28,506 nucleotides of DNA from DAIRDK01 sp035403225 (GCA_035403225.1 DAONET010000030.1:1-28506); one strand, 5' to 3'; shown: positions 1 through 7,764, counted from the stretch's first letter. Notes: a model not told the origin generated them from the sequence alone. A program made the numbers and translations.

Positions 1-152
1 GCCTGTCCCGTTACCGTATAGGAAAGGGTGAAAGTCTCCCCAACTCCTACCACCGGTTTGGCAGATGCCGTGAACTGAACATCCTGACACCGGGCTCCGG
101 TAACGATGGCCAGGAGGAGAAGGAGTGTTATGTAAGATACTTTCCGGAACAT
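1..152 (-). CDS. batD: BatD aerotolerance protein, N-terminal fragment (runs off the left edge)
   Basis: Reading leftward from an ATG at 152-150, the first 50 codons are open to the window edge. The product starts MFRKVSYITLLLLLAIVTGA, a clear signal peptide with a basic n-region and a leucine-rich core. It continues into VQFTASAKPVVGVGETF, the usual opening of the first beta-sandwich of BatD proteins. It starts 10 bases after the batC stop, so it is the last visible gene of the Bat operon. BatD family members are large periplasmic proteins with a C-terminal membrane anchor; that part is outside the window. The assignment rests on the N-terminal motif plus position after batC. The function (oxygen or envelope stress tolerance) is known only loosely for the family. 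Confidence 0.85.
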   Translation of the reverse strand, partial: MFRKVSYITLLLLLAIVTGARCQDVQFTASAKPVVGVGETFTLSYTVTGQ

Positions 153-162
153 ATCGTTTGTT

Positions 163-828
163 TTACCAGTCTTTTTCCACTGCGACTCTGACCGCTTTAG
201 CCTTTTCCTTGTTGACCTTTTCCATGGTCTTTTTCTCATCGTTCTTCATGGCCTCAAGCATTCGCTCGGCATCTTCTTTAGAGATCTTTTTCTGATCAGG
301 AGGCTGCTTTTGCTGATCCTGTTTATCTTTCTGATTCTGATCCTGCTTATCTTTCTGATCTTTCTGATCTTTTTTCTGATTCTGCTGTTGTTGTTGCTGC
401 TGTTGCTTTTTCAGCATCATCTTGGCATACTCCAGATTATATTTGGTATCGATATCGGAAGGATCATTCAGGAGCGCATTCTTGTAAGCTGCGATGCTTT
501 TTTCATATTCTTTCCCTTCGAGAAGAGAGTTACCCAGGTTGTGAAGAATCTTTGCCTTGGTTTTCTTGTCCAGGTTTTTCCCGGCCAGGGAAGAATAAAT
601 GTTGGCCGATTCCTTGTAATTCTTTTTCTGATAAACAGCGGTGCCCAGGTTAAACTGTCCGGGAAAAGATTCGCGGTTCATCTCGAGCGCTTTCCGGTAA
701 TTTTTTTCCGCCTCTTCGTACTTCCCCGTATTATATGCCTTATTTCCCTGGCGGATGAGGGAATTCTCTTTTTGCCCGTACACTACCGGGACAAGGACGA
801 AACTGAGTATGATCAAAAAAATTCTCAT
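163..828 (-). CDS. batC: BatC, TPR protein with glutamine/lysine-rich tail
   Basis: 221 residues. Residues 1-18 form a signal peptide ending near VYG/Q. Residues about 20-135 hold three tetratricopeptide units (AYNTGKYEEAEKNYRKAL, GTAVYQKKNYKESANIY, and GNSLLEGKEYEKSIAAYKNAL followed by an NDP turn). Residues 142-181 are very low complexity, with eight consecutive glutamines and then Lys/Gln/Asp repeats. The C-terminus ends in EKDW, typical of Bacteroidota BatC. The protein should be periplasmic, and TPR domains usually mediate contacts, here probably with the vWA proteins BatA and BatB. It sits 9 bases after batB and 10 bases before batD, so co-transcription is almost certain. The family assignment is strong from architecture and neighbours; the molecular role is inferred. 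Confidence 0.9.
   Translation of the reverse strand: MRIFLIILSFVLVPVVYGQKENSLIRQGNKAYNTGKYEEAEKNYRKALEMNRESFPGQFNLGTAVYQKKNYKESANIYSSLAGKNLDKKTKAKILHNLGNSLLEGKEYEKSIAAYKNALLNDPSDIDTKYNLEYAKMMLKKQQQQQQQQNQKKDQKDQKDKQDQNQKDKQDQQKQPPDQKKISKEDAERMLEAMKNDEKKTMEKVNKEKAKAVRVAVEKDW
286..405 (-). repeat. Low-complexity glutamine/lysine/aspartate coding repeat in batC
   Basis: Encodes residues 142-181 of BatC. The tract at 382-405 is eight CAG/CAA glutamine codons. The rest is built from short Lys, Gln and Asp words, giving pyrimidine-rich near-repeats of ctgatctttt type on the plus strand. Mixed CAG and CAA codons lower the chance of slippage compared with a pure triplet run. On the opposite strand it creates a spurious leucine/isoleucine/phenylalanine-rich reading frame. 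Confidence 0.8.
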
Positions 829-837
829 GTTTTCGTT

Positions 838-1863
838 TCAGTTAAATGGTCTGATCCGCTTAAGCCAGTTTGTCTTTTTTTCAAAGATAAAAAGATCTGC
901 CACCATAATGATGATGGCAAAAGCCAGGAAATATTGAAAACGCGATTCGTAGTCGGTAAATTGTTTGCTTTCTATTTCCGACTCCTGGATCTTGTTGATC
1001 TCATCCATGATCGGTCTGAGGCCTGTTTCGGAATTACTGGCCCTGACATACACTCCCTTCCCTTCCGAAGCGATTTGCTGCAGCAGGGACTCATCCAACC
1101 GGCTCACCACCGTGTTCCCGCTGCCGTCCTTCTTATAACCCGTCATGACATTCCCCTGGTAGATAGGGATAGGAGCTCCTTCCGAGAGTCCCATGCCGAT
1201 AGTATAAACGGCAATACCTGCTTTGACCGCATCTTTGGTTTTTTCCATCACATCTCCCTCATGGTCTTCCCCATCGGTAATGATGATCAGCGCTTTGTTA
1301 TTCTTGGTCTCGCCGTAAGAGGCAATGGCGCGTGAGATGGCTTCACCGATAGCGGTTCCCTGTGTGGGAACGATATCGGGGCTGATGGTAGAAATGAACA
1401 ACTTGGCTGCAGCATAATCGGTGGTGATGGGCAACTGTGTATAGGCTTTCCCGGCAAATACGATAATACCGATCCGGTCGCCGTCCAGTTTATCAATCAA
1501 CCGCGAAATGGACTGTTTCGCCCTTTCCAGCCTGTTGGGTTTGATGTCTTCGGCCAGCATACTGTTGGAAACATCGAGAGCTACCATGATATCAATCCCC
1601 TGCCGATGCGCTTTCTCAATACGGGAGCCTGTCTGCGGTCCTGCCAGGGTTAGCACCAGAAAAGCAACGGTCAGCATGGCGCCGGCGAATTTCAGGATCA
1701 ACTTGGGAACGGATGCCTCCGGCATCAGCTGCTTCACAACGACCCAGTCGCCAAACCGGGAAACAGCCTTGCGGCGCCAAAGCAGAAACCACGCGAATGC
1801 CAGTGTCAGCAACGGGATCAGCAGGAACAGGTAGAAATAATATGTGTTTGCGAAACGGAACAA
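838..1863 (-). CDS. batB: BatB, membrane-anchored von Willebrand factor A protein
   Basis: 341 residues. Two N-terminal membrane segments (about 8-28 and 56-74) are followed by a vWA domain (about 90-290) and a C-terminal membrane segment (about 309-325). The metal-ion-dependent adhesion site (MIDAS) is intact: DVSNS with D97, S99 and S101, Thr170 in the QGTAIGEA loop, and the ITDGEDHEGD loop at 195-204. This matches the BatA/BatB family, inner-membrane proteins with a vWA domain that binds partners through a divalent metal. It lies 12 bases after batA and 9 bases before batC. Order within the operon and the GDRIGIIVFAG motif support batB rather than a second batA. The physiological role (aerotolerance or envelope stress) comes from family knowledge, not from this sequence. 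Confidence 0.92.
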   Translation of the reverse strand: MFRFANTYYFYLFLLIPLLTLAFAWFLLWRRKAVSRFGDWVVVKQLMPEASVPKLILKFAGAMLTVAFLVLTLAGPQTGSRIEKAHRQGIDIMVALDVSNSMLAEDIKPNRLERAKQSISRLIDKLDGDRIGIIVFAGKAYTQLPITTDYAAAKLFISTISPDIVPTQGTAIGEAISRAIASYGETKNNKALIIITDGEDHEGDVMEKTKDAVKAGIAVYTIGMGLSEGAPIPIYQGNVMTGYKKDGSGNTVVSRLDESLLQQIASEGKGVYVRASNSETGLRPIMDEINKIQESEIESKQFTDYESRFQYFLAFAIIIMVADLFIFEKKTNWLKRIRPFN

Positions 1864-1875
1864 GGCGATATGTTT

Positions 1876-2871
1876 TTATGGTACTTTTTTCAAATACAGA
1901 TACTTAAGACAGATCTCCGTAACGAGCAATCCCAGGGCGATCAGGACAAGAGGGAGAAATTCCTCCCGTTTCTTCCTGAACTCCGTCACATCGATCTTCG
2001 ACTTCTCCATTTTATCGATCTCCTGGAAGATCTGTTTTAATTTGGTATTGTTAATGGCCCGGAAATACTTTCCGTCGGTCATATTCGAGATCTGTTTCAA
2101 CAGGGGCTCATCAATTTTCACTTCCATGCTCTGAAGTTGGATGCCGAACGGGGTCTGCACCGGAACGGGGGCATAACCGATGGTCCCCACCCCTACCGTA
2201 TAGATTCTGATCCCGTACATCTTGGAGATTTCGGCTGCCGACATCGGGTCAAGCGCGCCCATGTTGCTCTCTCCATCGGTCAGCAGAATAATGACCTTAC
2301 TGATGGCTTTGCTGTTACGCAACCGGTTGACGGCCGTAGCCAACCCGTCGCCAATGGCAGTGCCGTCTTCTATCATTCCGCTCTGGATGTCACCCATCAG
2401 GTTTTTCAGCACCGCGTGGTCTGTGGTAAGCGGACACTGGGTAAACGCTTCCCCGCTGAAGATGACCATCCCGATCCTGTCATTCGGGCGGCCGTCAATG
2501 AAATCCATTGCGACGTTTTTGGAAGCTTCCAGCCGGTCGGGTTTAAAATCACGGGCCAGCATACTTCCCGAAATATCCAGAGCTATCACAATATCGATCC
2601 CTTCTACGGAAATATCCTGCCGGCTCAGGCTGGTTTGAGGGCGTGCAAAGGCGATGATCAGTAAAGAAAGAGCCAACATACGAATCCCGAAGAGTACATG
2701 GTTCATGATCACCCGCAAAGTGGCTTTCCCCCGTTCAAAAGGGAGCGTGGTCGAAAAACTGATGGTAGCATCACCCTTCTTCCGGCGGTAATAATAATAG
2801 AGCACCAGCAGCGGGATGAGCGCCAGCAGGAAAAGAAATCCCGGATTCGCGAATGTTATACCTTTCAGCAC
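1876..2871 (-). CDS. batA: BatA, membrane-anchored von Willebrand factor A protein
   Basis: 331 residues. It begins with the typical FANPGFLFLLALIPLL membrane segment, then a second segment (about 58-76), a vWA domain (about 90-285) and a C-terminal membrane helix (about 308-325). The MIDAS motif is DISGS with D99, S101 and S103, followed by an EDGTAIGDGLA loop and LLTDGESNMG. The start overlaps the end of the upstream BatD-like gene by 7 bases, consistent with translational coupling. It is paralogous to BatB next door but clearly diverged, so the pair is an old duplication typical of Bat operons. It probably acts with the MoxR ATPase encoded upstream. The exact substrate of the complex is unknown. 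Confidence 0.92.
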   Translation of the reverse strand: MLKGITFANPGFLFLLALIPLLVLYYYYRRKKGDATISFSTTLPFERGKATLRVIMNHVLFGIRMLALSLLIIAFARPQTSLSRQDISVEGIDIVIALDISGSMLARDFKPDRLEASKNVAMDFIDGRPNDRIGMVIFSGEAFTQCPLTTDHAVLKNLMGDIQSGMIEDGTAIGDGLATAVNRLRNSKAISKVIILLTDGESNMGALDPMSAAEISKMYGIRIYTVGVGTIGYAPVPVQTPFGIQLQSMEVKIDEPLLKQISNMTDGKYFRAINNTKLKQIFQEIDKMEKSKIDVTEFRKKREEFLPLVLIALGLLVTEICLKYLYLKKVP

Positions 2872-3857
2872 GTCTTCTGGTTTTCAGGTTCTGGTTCAGG
2901 TTGAACCGACTCCGGGATCGTTTCCTTCACAAACAGGATTCCCTCGTTCAGTTTCTCCTCGTTTTCATTGCCGGCAGGACGTTCTTTCGCAAACTTGACC
3001 AGGTCGGCCAGGGTCAGGATACCCTGAAGCCGTTGCAGGTTTTCAGGCGTGACCCTGTCAGTGTCCCTGAGCCCTTCCATGATCTCATCCGTAGTGCTTT
3101 CAAGCGCCTGTACAGCAAAAAATTCTTCAATATATTTCCGCAAAATATCCGTCAGCTCCGAATGATATTCCTTATATCTTCCCGCTTGCCAGATCTTTTT
3201 ACCCCGAAGGTCCTCCAGATTGTTCAGCGCGATTTCATAAGGTTTCAAAGGCGCTTTCTGGATCAGGTTGAAGATCGGAGCATGTTTTCTTCTTCTTCTC
3301 AGATAATAGATAACCCCGGCCACGATGATGCACAACCCCAGCAATCCCAGTATCCAGGGAAGAAAATCACGGAAGGTAAGGGGAGCCTTCATCGGTCCTT
3401 TGATGGGTTTGATGGTCTTGGTGGTATCGACAGCCACCGTATTGACATTCAACAGCAGCATGTCCGTCTCCTCCATGCGCGTAGTGGTATCCGGGGGAAC
3501 TCGATAACGGAACGCGATGGGCGGCAGGGTGTAAAAACCGCTGTCGAAGGAAGTCAGCAGCAACCGTTGATGGATGGTCATCATCTTCTTATCCTCAGAA
3601 AAAGAGGTATCGGTCTTGCTGCGGTCGATGACCTGAATAGTATTATAAATGGTATCCGGTATGCGGGGCCAGAGGATCAGGGTACCTGACGGAGCAATGG
3701 CGGAAAGATGAAGACCTACCTGGTCGCCGATCAGAAGCCGGTTGGAGTCGAGTCGGGCTTCAACCTTGATATTCTGAGCAGTGATTCCCCCTGTGTTGAA
3801 AAGCATGAGGGCAGTCAGGCAGACAAGCCATACACTATTTCGTTTCAAACCGGTCAT
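2865..3857 (-). CDS. BatD-like membrane protein between DUF58 and batA
   Basis: 330 residues from the ATG at 3857-3855. A GTG six codons upstream (3875) is also in frame, but the ATG is preferred: it begins one base after the DUF58 stop and gives a normal signal peptide (MTGLKRNSVWLVCLTALMLF, cleavage near TAQ). A beta-rich periplasmic region follows (about 29-155), resembling the first domain of BatD, then one membrane helix (about 165-186), an RRRRK stop-transfer stretch and a cytoplasmic alpha-helical region (about 200-310). The acidic proline/glutamate/glutamine-rich tail ends in a cysteine. Proteins of this shape occupy this slot in Bacteroidota Bat operons. No catalytic motif is visible; a bridging role between the MoxR/DUF58 side and the vWA proteins is inference. 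Confidence 0.75.
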   Translation of the reverse strand: MTGLKRNSVWLVCLTALMLFNTGGITAQNIKVEARLDSNRLLIGDQVGLHLSAIAPSGTLILWPRIPDTIYNTIQVIDRSKTDTSFSEDKKMMTIHQRLLLTSFDSGFYTLPPIAFRYRVPPDTTTRMEETDMLLLNVNTVAVDTTKTIKPIKGPMKAPLTFRDFLPWILGLLGLCIIVAGVIYYLRRRRKHAPIFNLIQKAPLKPYEIALNNLEDLRGKKIWQAGRYKEYHSELTDILRKYIEEFFAVQALESTTDEIMEGLRDTDRVTPENLQRLQGILTLADLVKFAKERPAGNENEEKLNEGILFVKETIPESVQPEPEPENQKTC

Positions 3858-3858
3858 C

Positions 3859-4734
3859 CTATCTTCTGCTTTCACGTTTACTGAATAACAAAGTAAGGGG
3901 CTTCACATAATCCTGGTCGGTACGGATCCTTGCAGCATCGATTCCATTCCTTATAAACAGGTTATCCAGGAATGATTGCTGACCGGTGAACCAGTTTTTA
4001 TATCTGTCTCTCACTTTTTTGTCTTCCGAATCAACCCATACCATATTGCCGGTCTCGCTGTCTATGGCCCGGATCAGCCCGACAGGAGGTAATTCCTTTT
4101 CACGCTCATCATAAATCTGCAAGGCAATCAGGTCATGCTTACGGCTGGCAATCTTCAAGGCGTCGCCGAAACCGGCATCATAAAAGTCAGACAGCAGGAA
4201 AGCAGTGCATCTCTTGCTGATCACGTTGGTGAAATATTTGAGCGCTTCAGCAATCTGGGTTGCCTGATGGGCAGGTTGAAAATCTATCAACTCCCTGATA
4301 ATCCGCAGAATATGACTTGTTCCTTTTTTCGGGGGAATGAATTTTTCCACTTGGTCAGAGAAGAAGATCACCCCTACTTTATCGTTGTTCTGAATAGCGC
4401 TGTATGCCAGCACGGCCGCAATCTCGGTGATCATGTCCTGTTTCAGCCGGTCCTTTGATCCGAAGCGGTTGGAGCCGCTGACATCGATCAGCAGCATAAC
4501 GGTCAGTTCTCGTTCTTCATCAAAAACCTTGATATATGGATGATTAAAGCGGGCCGTGACATTCCAGTCAATGGTGCGGATATCATCTCCGTACTGATAT
4601 TCCCTGACTTCGCTGAAGGCCATACCTCTCCCTTTGAAGACGCTGTGGTACTGTCCCGAAAAAACCTGGCGGGACAATCCTCGTGTCTTGATCTCAATCT
4701 GCCTTACTTTCTTGAATATTTCAGCTGTTTCCAT
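3859..4734 (-). CDS. DUF58 domain protein of the MoxR/Bat operon
   Basis: 291 residues from the ATG at 4734-4732, giving METAEIFKKVRQIEIKTRG, the standard opening of the family. A TTG two codons upstream is in frame but less likely. The DUF58 signature is present: GRGMAFSEVREYQYGDDIRTIDWNVTAR in the first third. It is followed by a vWA-like fold with LLIDVSGSNRFG (a DxSxS MIDAS-type motif) and FLLSDFYDAG. No membrane helix is seen, so the protein should be cytoplasmic. DUF58 proteins are regularly encoded next to MoxR ATPases and are thought to be adaptors or targets of them. There are 64 bases to the MoxR stop upstream and one base to the next gene downstream. Confidence 0.9.
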   Translation of the reverse strand: METAEIFKKVRQIEIKTRGLSRQVFSGQYHSVFKGRGMAFSEVREYQYGDDIRTIDWNVTARFNHPYIKVFDEERELTVMLLIDVSGSNRFGSKDRLKQDMITEIAAVLAYSAIQNNDKVGVIFFSDQVEKFIPPKKGTSHILRIIRELIDFQPAHQATQIAEALKYFTNVISKRCTAFLLSDFYDAGFGDALKIASRKHDLIALQIYDEREKELPPVGLIRAIDSETGNMVWVDSEDKKVRDRYKNWFTGQQSFLDNLFIRNGIDAARIRTDQDYVKPLTLLFSKRESRR

Positions 4735-4798
4735 TCGCAACGCATCAGTTCATCAACACATCTCCCGGCATTTGCCGCGATCATCGTTTCACCGGCTG

Positions 4799-5791
4799 TT
4801 AGGGCACTTCGACCGTATTCAGTACTTCGTTGATGATATCTTCGGTGGTAATATTCTCAGCTTGTGCTTCATAGGTAAGTCCGATACGGTGACGGAGGAC
4901 ATCATGTGCAATGGCTCTGATGTCTTCGGGAATAACATACCCACGCCGGCGGATGAAGGCAAATGCTTTGGCTGCCAACGCCAGGTTGATGGAAGCACGA
5001 GGAGATCCGCCATAACTGATCAGTCCTTCGAATTTCTTCAGATTATACTGTCCGGGGTACCGGGTGGCGAAGACGATATCGGTGATGTAGTTTTCGATCT
5101 TCTCATCGAGATAGACTTCTCTCACCACATTCCGTGCGCGCAGGATATCATCGGTTTTGATGATGGTTTTTGTTTCCGGGTATTCCTGGAGGATATTCTG
5201 ACGAAGGATCAGTTTTTCTTCTTTCTTGTCCGGATAGTCGATTACCACTTTCAGCATGAACCGGTCAACCTGTGCTTCAGGTAGCGGATAAGTACCTTCC
5301 TGTTCGATGGGGTTCTCGGTAGCCAGTACCAGGAAAGGTTCCGGCAGGATAAAGGTCTTCTCGCCGATGGTGACCTGCCGTTCCTGCATGGCTTCCAGCA
5401 GTGCGCTTTGCACTTTAGCCGGAGAACGGTTGATTTCATCTGCCAGGATAAAGTTGGCGAAGACCGGTCCTTTTCTGACTATAAAGTCTTCATTCTTCTG
5501 ACTATAGATAAGCGTTCCGACCAGGTCGGCAGGCAAGAGATCAGGAGTAAACTGGATGCGGCTGAATTTTGCATCAATAATATGGGCCATCGATTTGATT
5601 GCCAGGGTCTTTGCTAACCCCGGAACCCCTTCAAGCAGAATATGCCCGTTGGAAAGAAGCCCGATCAGCATCCTTTCGATCATCTGCTTCTGTCCGATGA
5701 TCACTTTATGCATCTCCATGGTAATCAGATCCACAAATGCACTTTCCTGCTGGATCTTTTCATTCAACGCTTTGATGTCGGTTTCTACCAT
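4799..5791 (-). CDS. MoxR-family AAA+ ATPase
   Basis: 330 residues, normal for MoxR. Walker A is GVPGLAKT (55-62), Walker B is FILADEIN (114-121), followed by RSPAKVQSALLEAMQERQVT, the ATENPIEQEGTYPLPEAQVDRF sensor 1 region and a C-terminal lid with GGSPRA. It is cytoplasmic and expected to be hexameric, with a chaperone-like role that activates or assembles partners bearing vWA domains. It is the first gene of the leftward operon, 20 bases from a TAnnTTTG promoter element. The arrangement MoxR, DUF58, BatD-like, BatA, BatB, BatC, BatD matches Bacteroidota aerotolerance operons. Family assignment is near certain; the substrate is unknown. Confidence 0.95.
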   Translation of the reverse strand: MVETDIKALNEKIQQESAFVDLITMEMHKVIIGQKQMIERMLIGLLSNGHILLEGVPGLAKTLAIKSMAHIIDAKFSRIQFTPDLLPADLVGTLIYSQKNEDFIVRKGPVFANFILADEINRSPAKVQSALLEAMQERQVTIGEKTFILPEPFLVLATENPIEQEGTYPLPEAQVDRFMLKVVIDYPDKKEEKLILRQNILQEYPETKTIIKTDDILRARNVVREVYLDEKIENYITDIVFATRYPGQYNLKKFEGLISYGGSPRASINLALAAKAFAFIRRRGYVIPEDIRAIAHDVLRHRIGLTYEAQAENITTEDIINEVLNTVEVP

Positions 5792-5811
5792 AACTTATAA
5801 GTTTGTGGGTG

Positions 5812-5819
5812 CAAAGTTA
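5812..5819 (-). promoter_or_regulatory. Bacteroidota -7 element for the moxR-bat operon
   Basis: On the minus strand the eight bases read TAACTTTG, an exact match to TAnnTTTG. They sit 20 bases upstream of the moxR ATG, so the predicted leader is only about 15 bases. No clean TTTG -33 element is seen; a GTTTTC and a T-rich run lie in that area. No other promoter candidate was noticed before batD, in keeping with a single transcript. Confidence 0.6.
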
Positions 5820-5905
5820 GATATTTGGTAAAAAAAAGAAAACCCCGCCTTTCGTTTATTATTGTTTTGTGAAGCGTTAATAAAATGTTAAAGCAACACT
5901 TACTG

Positions 5906-6379
5906 TCATTCATGGTGGTATGATTCGTTACGCAGGATGGTCATCGCGCGGTAAAGCTGTTCCAGGAAGATCAGGCGGACCATTTGGTGCGAAAAGGTCA
6001 TTTGGGAAAGAGAAAGGAGATGATCAGCCCGTTTCTTCAGGGAATCATCAAAACCGAACGGTCCGCCCACCACGAAAACAAGATTTTTACGACCGGCAGA
6101 GAACTGTTTGTTCAGGAATCCGGCGAATTCAACAGAGCCGGTTTCTTTTCCGTGCTCATCGAGCAAGACCACCACATCGGTCTCGCCAATAAATTTTTCA
6201 AGAAGAGTCGCTTCTTTTCTTTTCTGATCTGTCACCGGTACCGATTTCGTTTCCCTGACGGCCGGGATTTCCTTCATTTCAAAAGGCATGTAGTGTTTCA
6301 CCCGTCCCGCATATTCCATGATCCCTTCCCGGAGGTACGACTCCTCCGTTTTTCCGATAACCAGCAAAGTAATTTTCAT
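5906..6379 (-). CDS. rlmH: 23S rRNA (pseudouridine1915-N3)-methyltransferase RlmH
   Basis: 157 residues from the ATG at 6379-6377, starting MKITLLVIGKTEESYLREGI, the normal length and opening for RlmH. An upstream in-frame start would add 28 atypical residues and cross the promoter, so it is rejected. The SPOUT-fold SAM-binding knot is visible as VFVVGGPFGFDDSLKKRA, followed by LSLSQMTFSHQMVRLIFLEQLYRA and the C-terminal ESYHHE. RlmH is a small homodimeric cytoplasmic enzyme that methylates pseudouridine 1915 in helix 69 of 23S rRNA. The gene is transcribed away from the DUF4783/nadC genes out of a shared promoter region and runs toward moxR on the same strand. Confidence 0.95.
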   Translation of the reverse strand: MKITLLVIGKTEESYLREGIMEYAGRVKHYMPFEMKEIPAVRETKSVPVTDQKRKEATLLEKFIGETDVVVLLDEHGKETGSVEFAGFLNKQFSAGRKNLVFVVGGPFGFDDSLKKRADHLLSLSQMTFSHQMVRLIFLEQLYRAMTILRNESYHHE

Positions 6380-6406
6380 CTTTACGAAAACGGTTCGATT
6401 TTTGTG

Positions 6407-6414
6407 CAAACTTA
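6407..6414 (-). promoter_or_regulatory. -7 element for rlmH, left arm of a promoter palindrome
   Basis: The minus-strand reading is TAAGTTTG, an exact TAnnTTTG match, 27 bases upstream of the rlmH ATG. It forms the left arm of the perfect inverted repeat caaactta-g-taagtttg (6407-6423), whose right arm is the -7 element of the opposite gene. Confidence 0.65.
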
Positions 6415-6415
6415 G

Positions 6416-6423
6416 TAAGTTTG
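6416..6423 (+). promoter_or_regulatory. -7 element for the DUF4783-nadC-yihY transcript, right arm of the palindrome
   Basis: The plus-strand reading is TAAGTTTG, an exact TAnnTTTG match, 42 bases upstream of the DUF4783 start codon. It is separated by one base from the opposing rlmH element, so the two promoters cannot be occupied by RNA polymerase at the same time. Confidence 0.65.
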
Positions 6424-6465
6424 CATTATGGCTTTGGACGATAAAATTACAAAATCTCTTCATCC

Positions 6466-6873
6466 ATGAGAACGCGGGATTTTTTGTTGACGAGTATCTT
6501 TCTGCTGCTGTTTGCCGGAGCAGTTGTCCCTCTTGCCGGACAGACTGCTGTGAAAGAGCAGGATATGATGATCCGTTCCCTGAAAGAAGGCGACGGAGTA
6601 ACTATCGGGACGTTGCTGAACGACGTATGCGATCTGGAGCTCCCGGATTACCGGGGCACATACAGCAAAGCACAGGCAGGAAGGATCGTCAGTGATTTTT
6701 TCAAGAATCATCCGGTTTCTTCCTTTCGGATTATCCGTCAGGGAACGCTGGCCGAGAAAGAGCAGTATACGTTGGCTGAGATGAAATCAAAATCCAAAAC
6801 CTGGAAGATCTATTTTATAATAAAAGGTAAAGACGGAAAATGGGTTGTCCCCTTATTCCGGATCACCGAATAA
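6466..6873 (+). CDS. DUF4783 family exported protein
   Basis: 135 residues. An N-terminal signal peptide (about 1-26, FLLTSIFLLLFAGAVVPLAG then Q) precedes a small NTF2-like domain typical of DUF4783. Visible features are an amphipathic helix (VKEQDMMIRSLKEGD), the YSKAQAGRIVSDFFKNHP segment and paired beta strands KTWKIYFIIKGKDGKWVVPLFRI at the C-terminus. The family is found in Bacteroidota, often between rlmH and nadC as here. No catalytic residues can be pointed out and its function is not known. It is followed after 6 bases by nadC and is probably co-transcribed with it from the palindromic promoter. Confidence 0.82.
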   Translation: MRTRDFLLTSIFLLLFAGAVVPLAGQTAVKEQDMMIRSLKEGDGVTIGTLLNDVCDLELPDYRGTYSKAQAGRIVSDFFKNHPVSSFRIIRQGTLAEKEQYTLAEMKSKSKTWKIYFIIKGKDGKWVVPLFRITE

Positions 6874-6879
6874 CACAAA

Positions 6880-7764
6880 ATGCGGATGGATATTGACGAG
6901 ATTATTGAACGAACGCTGCAGGAAGATCTCGGCGACGGGGATCATACCTCTTTGGCCACCATACTACCCGACAGCAAGGGGAAGGCAAAATTGATCATCA
7001 AAAACGACGGGATCATCTGCGGGTTACCCATTGCGGAAAAAGTATTCCGGAAAGTAGATCCGGACCTCCTGCTGGAGCTATTCACCACCGACGGTTCCGT
7101 TGTCGAAACCGGTGAGATCGCCCTGACTGTTGAAGGTCGTATCCGTTCGATCCTGGCCGCCGAGCGGACAGTTCTCAACTTCATGCAGCGCCTGAGCGGC
7201 ATTGCCACCTACACCTTCCGCATGAACCGGGAGATTAAAGGAACGAAAGCAAAAATACTCGACACCCGGAAAACCACTCCGCTGATGCGCGAGTTGGAAA
7301 AATATGCTGTTCGTACCGGTGGCGGGATCAATCATCGGTTCGGGTTGTACGACATGATCCTCATCAAAGACAACCACGTGGATTATGCCAACGGAATTGT
7401 CAATGCCATCAGCTCTGTGCAAAAGTACCTTGAAAATACCGGGCGAAAGCTGAAGATCGAGATTGAAGTAAGAACCTTTCAGGAGTTACTGGAAGTGCTC
7501 AATTACGGAGGGGTAGACCGGGTCATGCTTGATAATTTCACCCCCGAGGATGTAGCCTCTGCGGTACAACTGGTGAAAGGCAGGTATGAGACGGAAGCCT
7601 CCGGCGGCATCCAGCTGGGCAATATCCGGAAATATGCTGAATCGGGAGTCGATTTCATATCGGTGGGAGGACTCACCCATCGTTTCAGCAGTCTCGACAT
7701 GAGTTTAAAAGCGGAGAAAGCCCTGTACTGGGAAACAGTGAATGGGAAAAAGAATAAACATTAA
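6880..7764 (+). CDS. nadC: Nicotinate-nucleotide pyrophosphorylase (carboxylating), quinolinate phosphoribosyltransferase
   Basis: 294 residues, slightly longer than the usual 280 because of a lysine-rich tail. NadC converts quinolinate and PRPP to nicotinate mononucleotide, CO2 and pyrophosphate in de novo NAD synthesis. Diagnostic segments are EDLGDGDHTS (15-24), the ERTVLNFMQRLSGIAT helix (95-110), ILDTRKTTPLMRELEKYAV (126-144), the GGGINHRFGLYDMILIKDNH substrate-binding stretch (147-166), VMLDNF (215-220) and ASGGI (240-244). All expected basic residues for quinolinate and PRPP binding appear present. It begins 6 bases after DUF4783 and its last 23 bases overlap the next gene in another frame. 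It is a cytoplasmic enzyme; confidence is very high. Confidence 0.97.
   Translation: MRMDIDEIIERTLQEDLGDGDHTSLATILPDSKGKAKLIIKNDGIICGLPIAEKVFRKVDPDLLLELFTTDGSVVETGEIALTVEGRIRSILAAERTVLNFMQRLSGIATYTFRMNREIKGTKAKILDTRKTTPLMRELEKYAVRTGGGINHRFGLYDMILIKDNHVDYANGIVNAISSVQKYLENTGRKLKIEIEVRTFQELLEVLNYGGVDRVMLDNFTPEDVASAVQLVKGRYETEASGGIQLGNIRKYAESGVDFISVGGLTHRFSSLDMSLKAEKALYWETVNGKKNKH

Noticed and set aside
310..1335. 341-codon plus-strand open frame with a leucine/isoleucine-rich start
   Set aside because: It is antisense to batC and batB. The hydrophobic start is the complement of the Lys/Gln/Asp repeat, and the rest has no domain.
2853..3689. 278-codon plus-strand open frame
   Set aside because: Antisense to the BatD-like gene, which has a signal peptide, a membrane helix and proper operon spacing; the shadow has none.
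5830..5853. Possible rlmH terminator: weak GAAA/TTTC stem followed by eight T on the minus strand
   Set aside because: The stem is only about four A/T-rich pairs with a G-rich loop, and it overlaps the moxR promoter region; not strong enough to call.
6380..6463. 28-residue upstream extension of RlmH
   Set aside because: It would cover the promoter palindrome and gives an atypical N-terminus; the ATG at 6379 yields the normal 157-residue protein.
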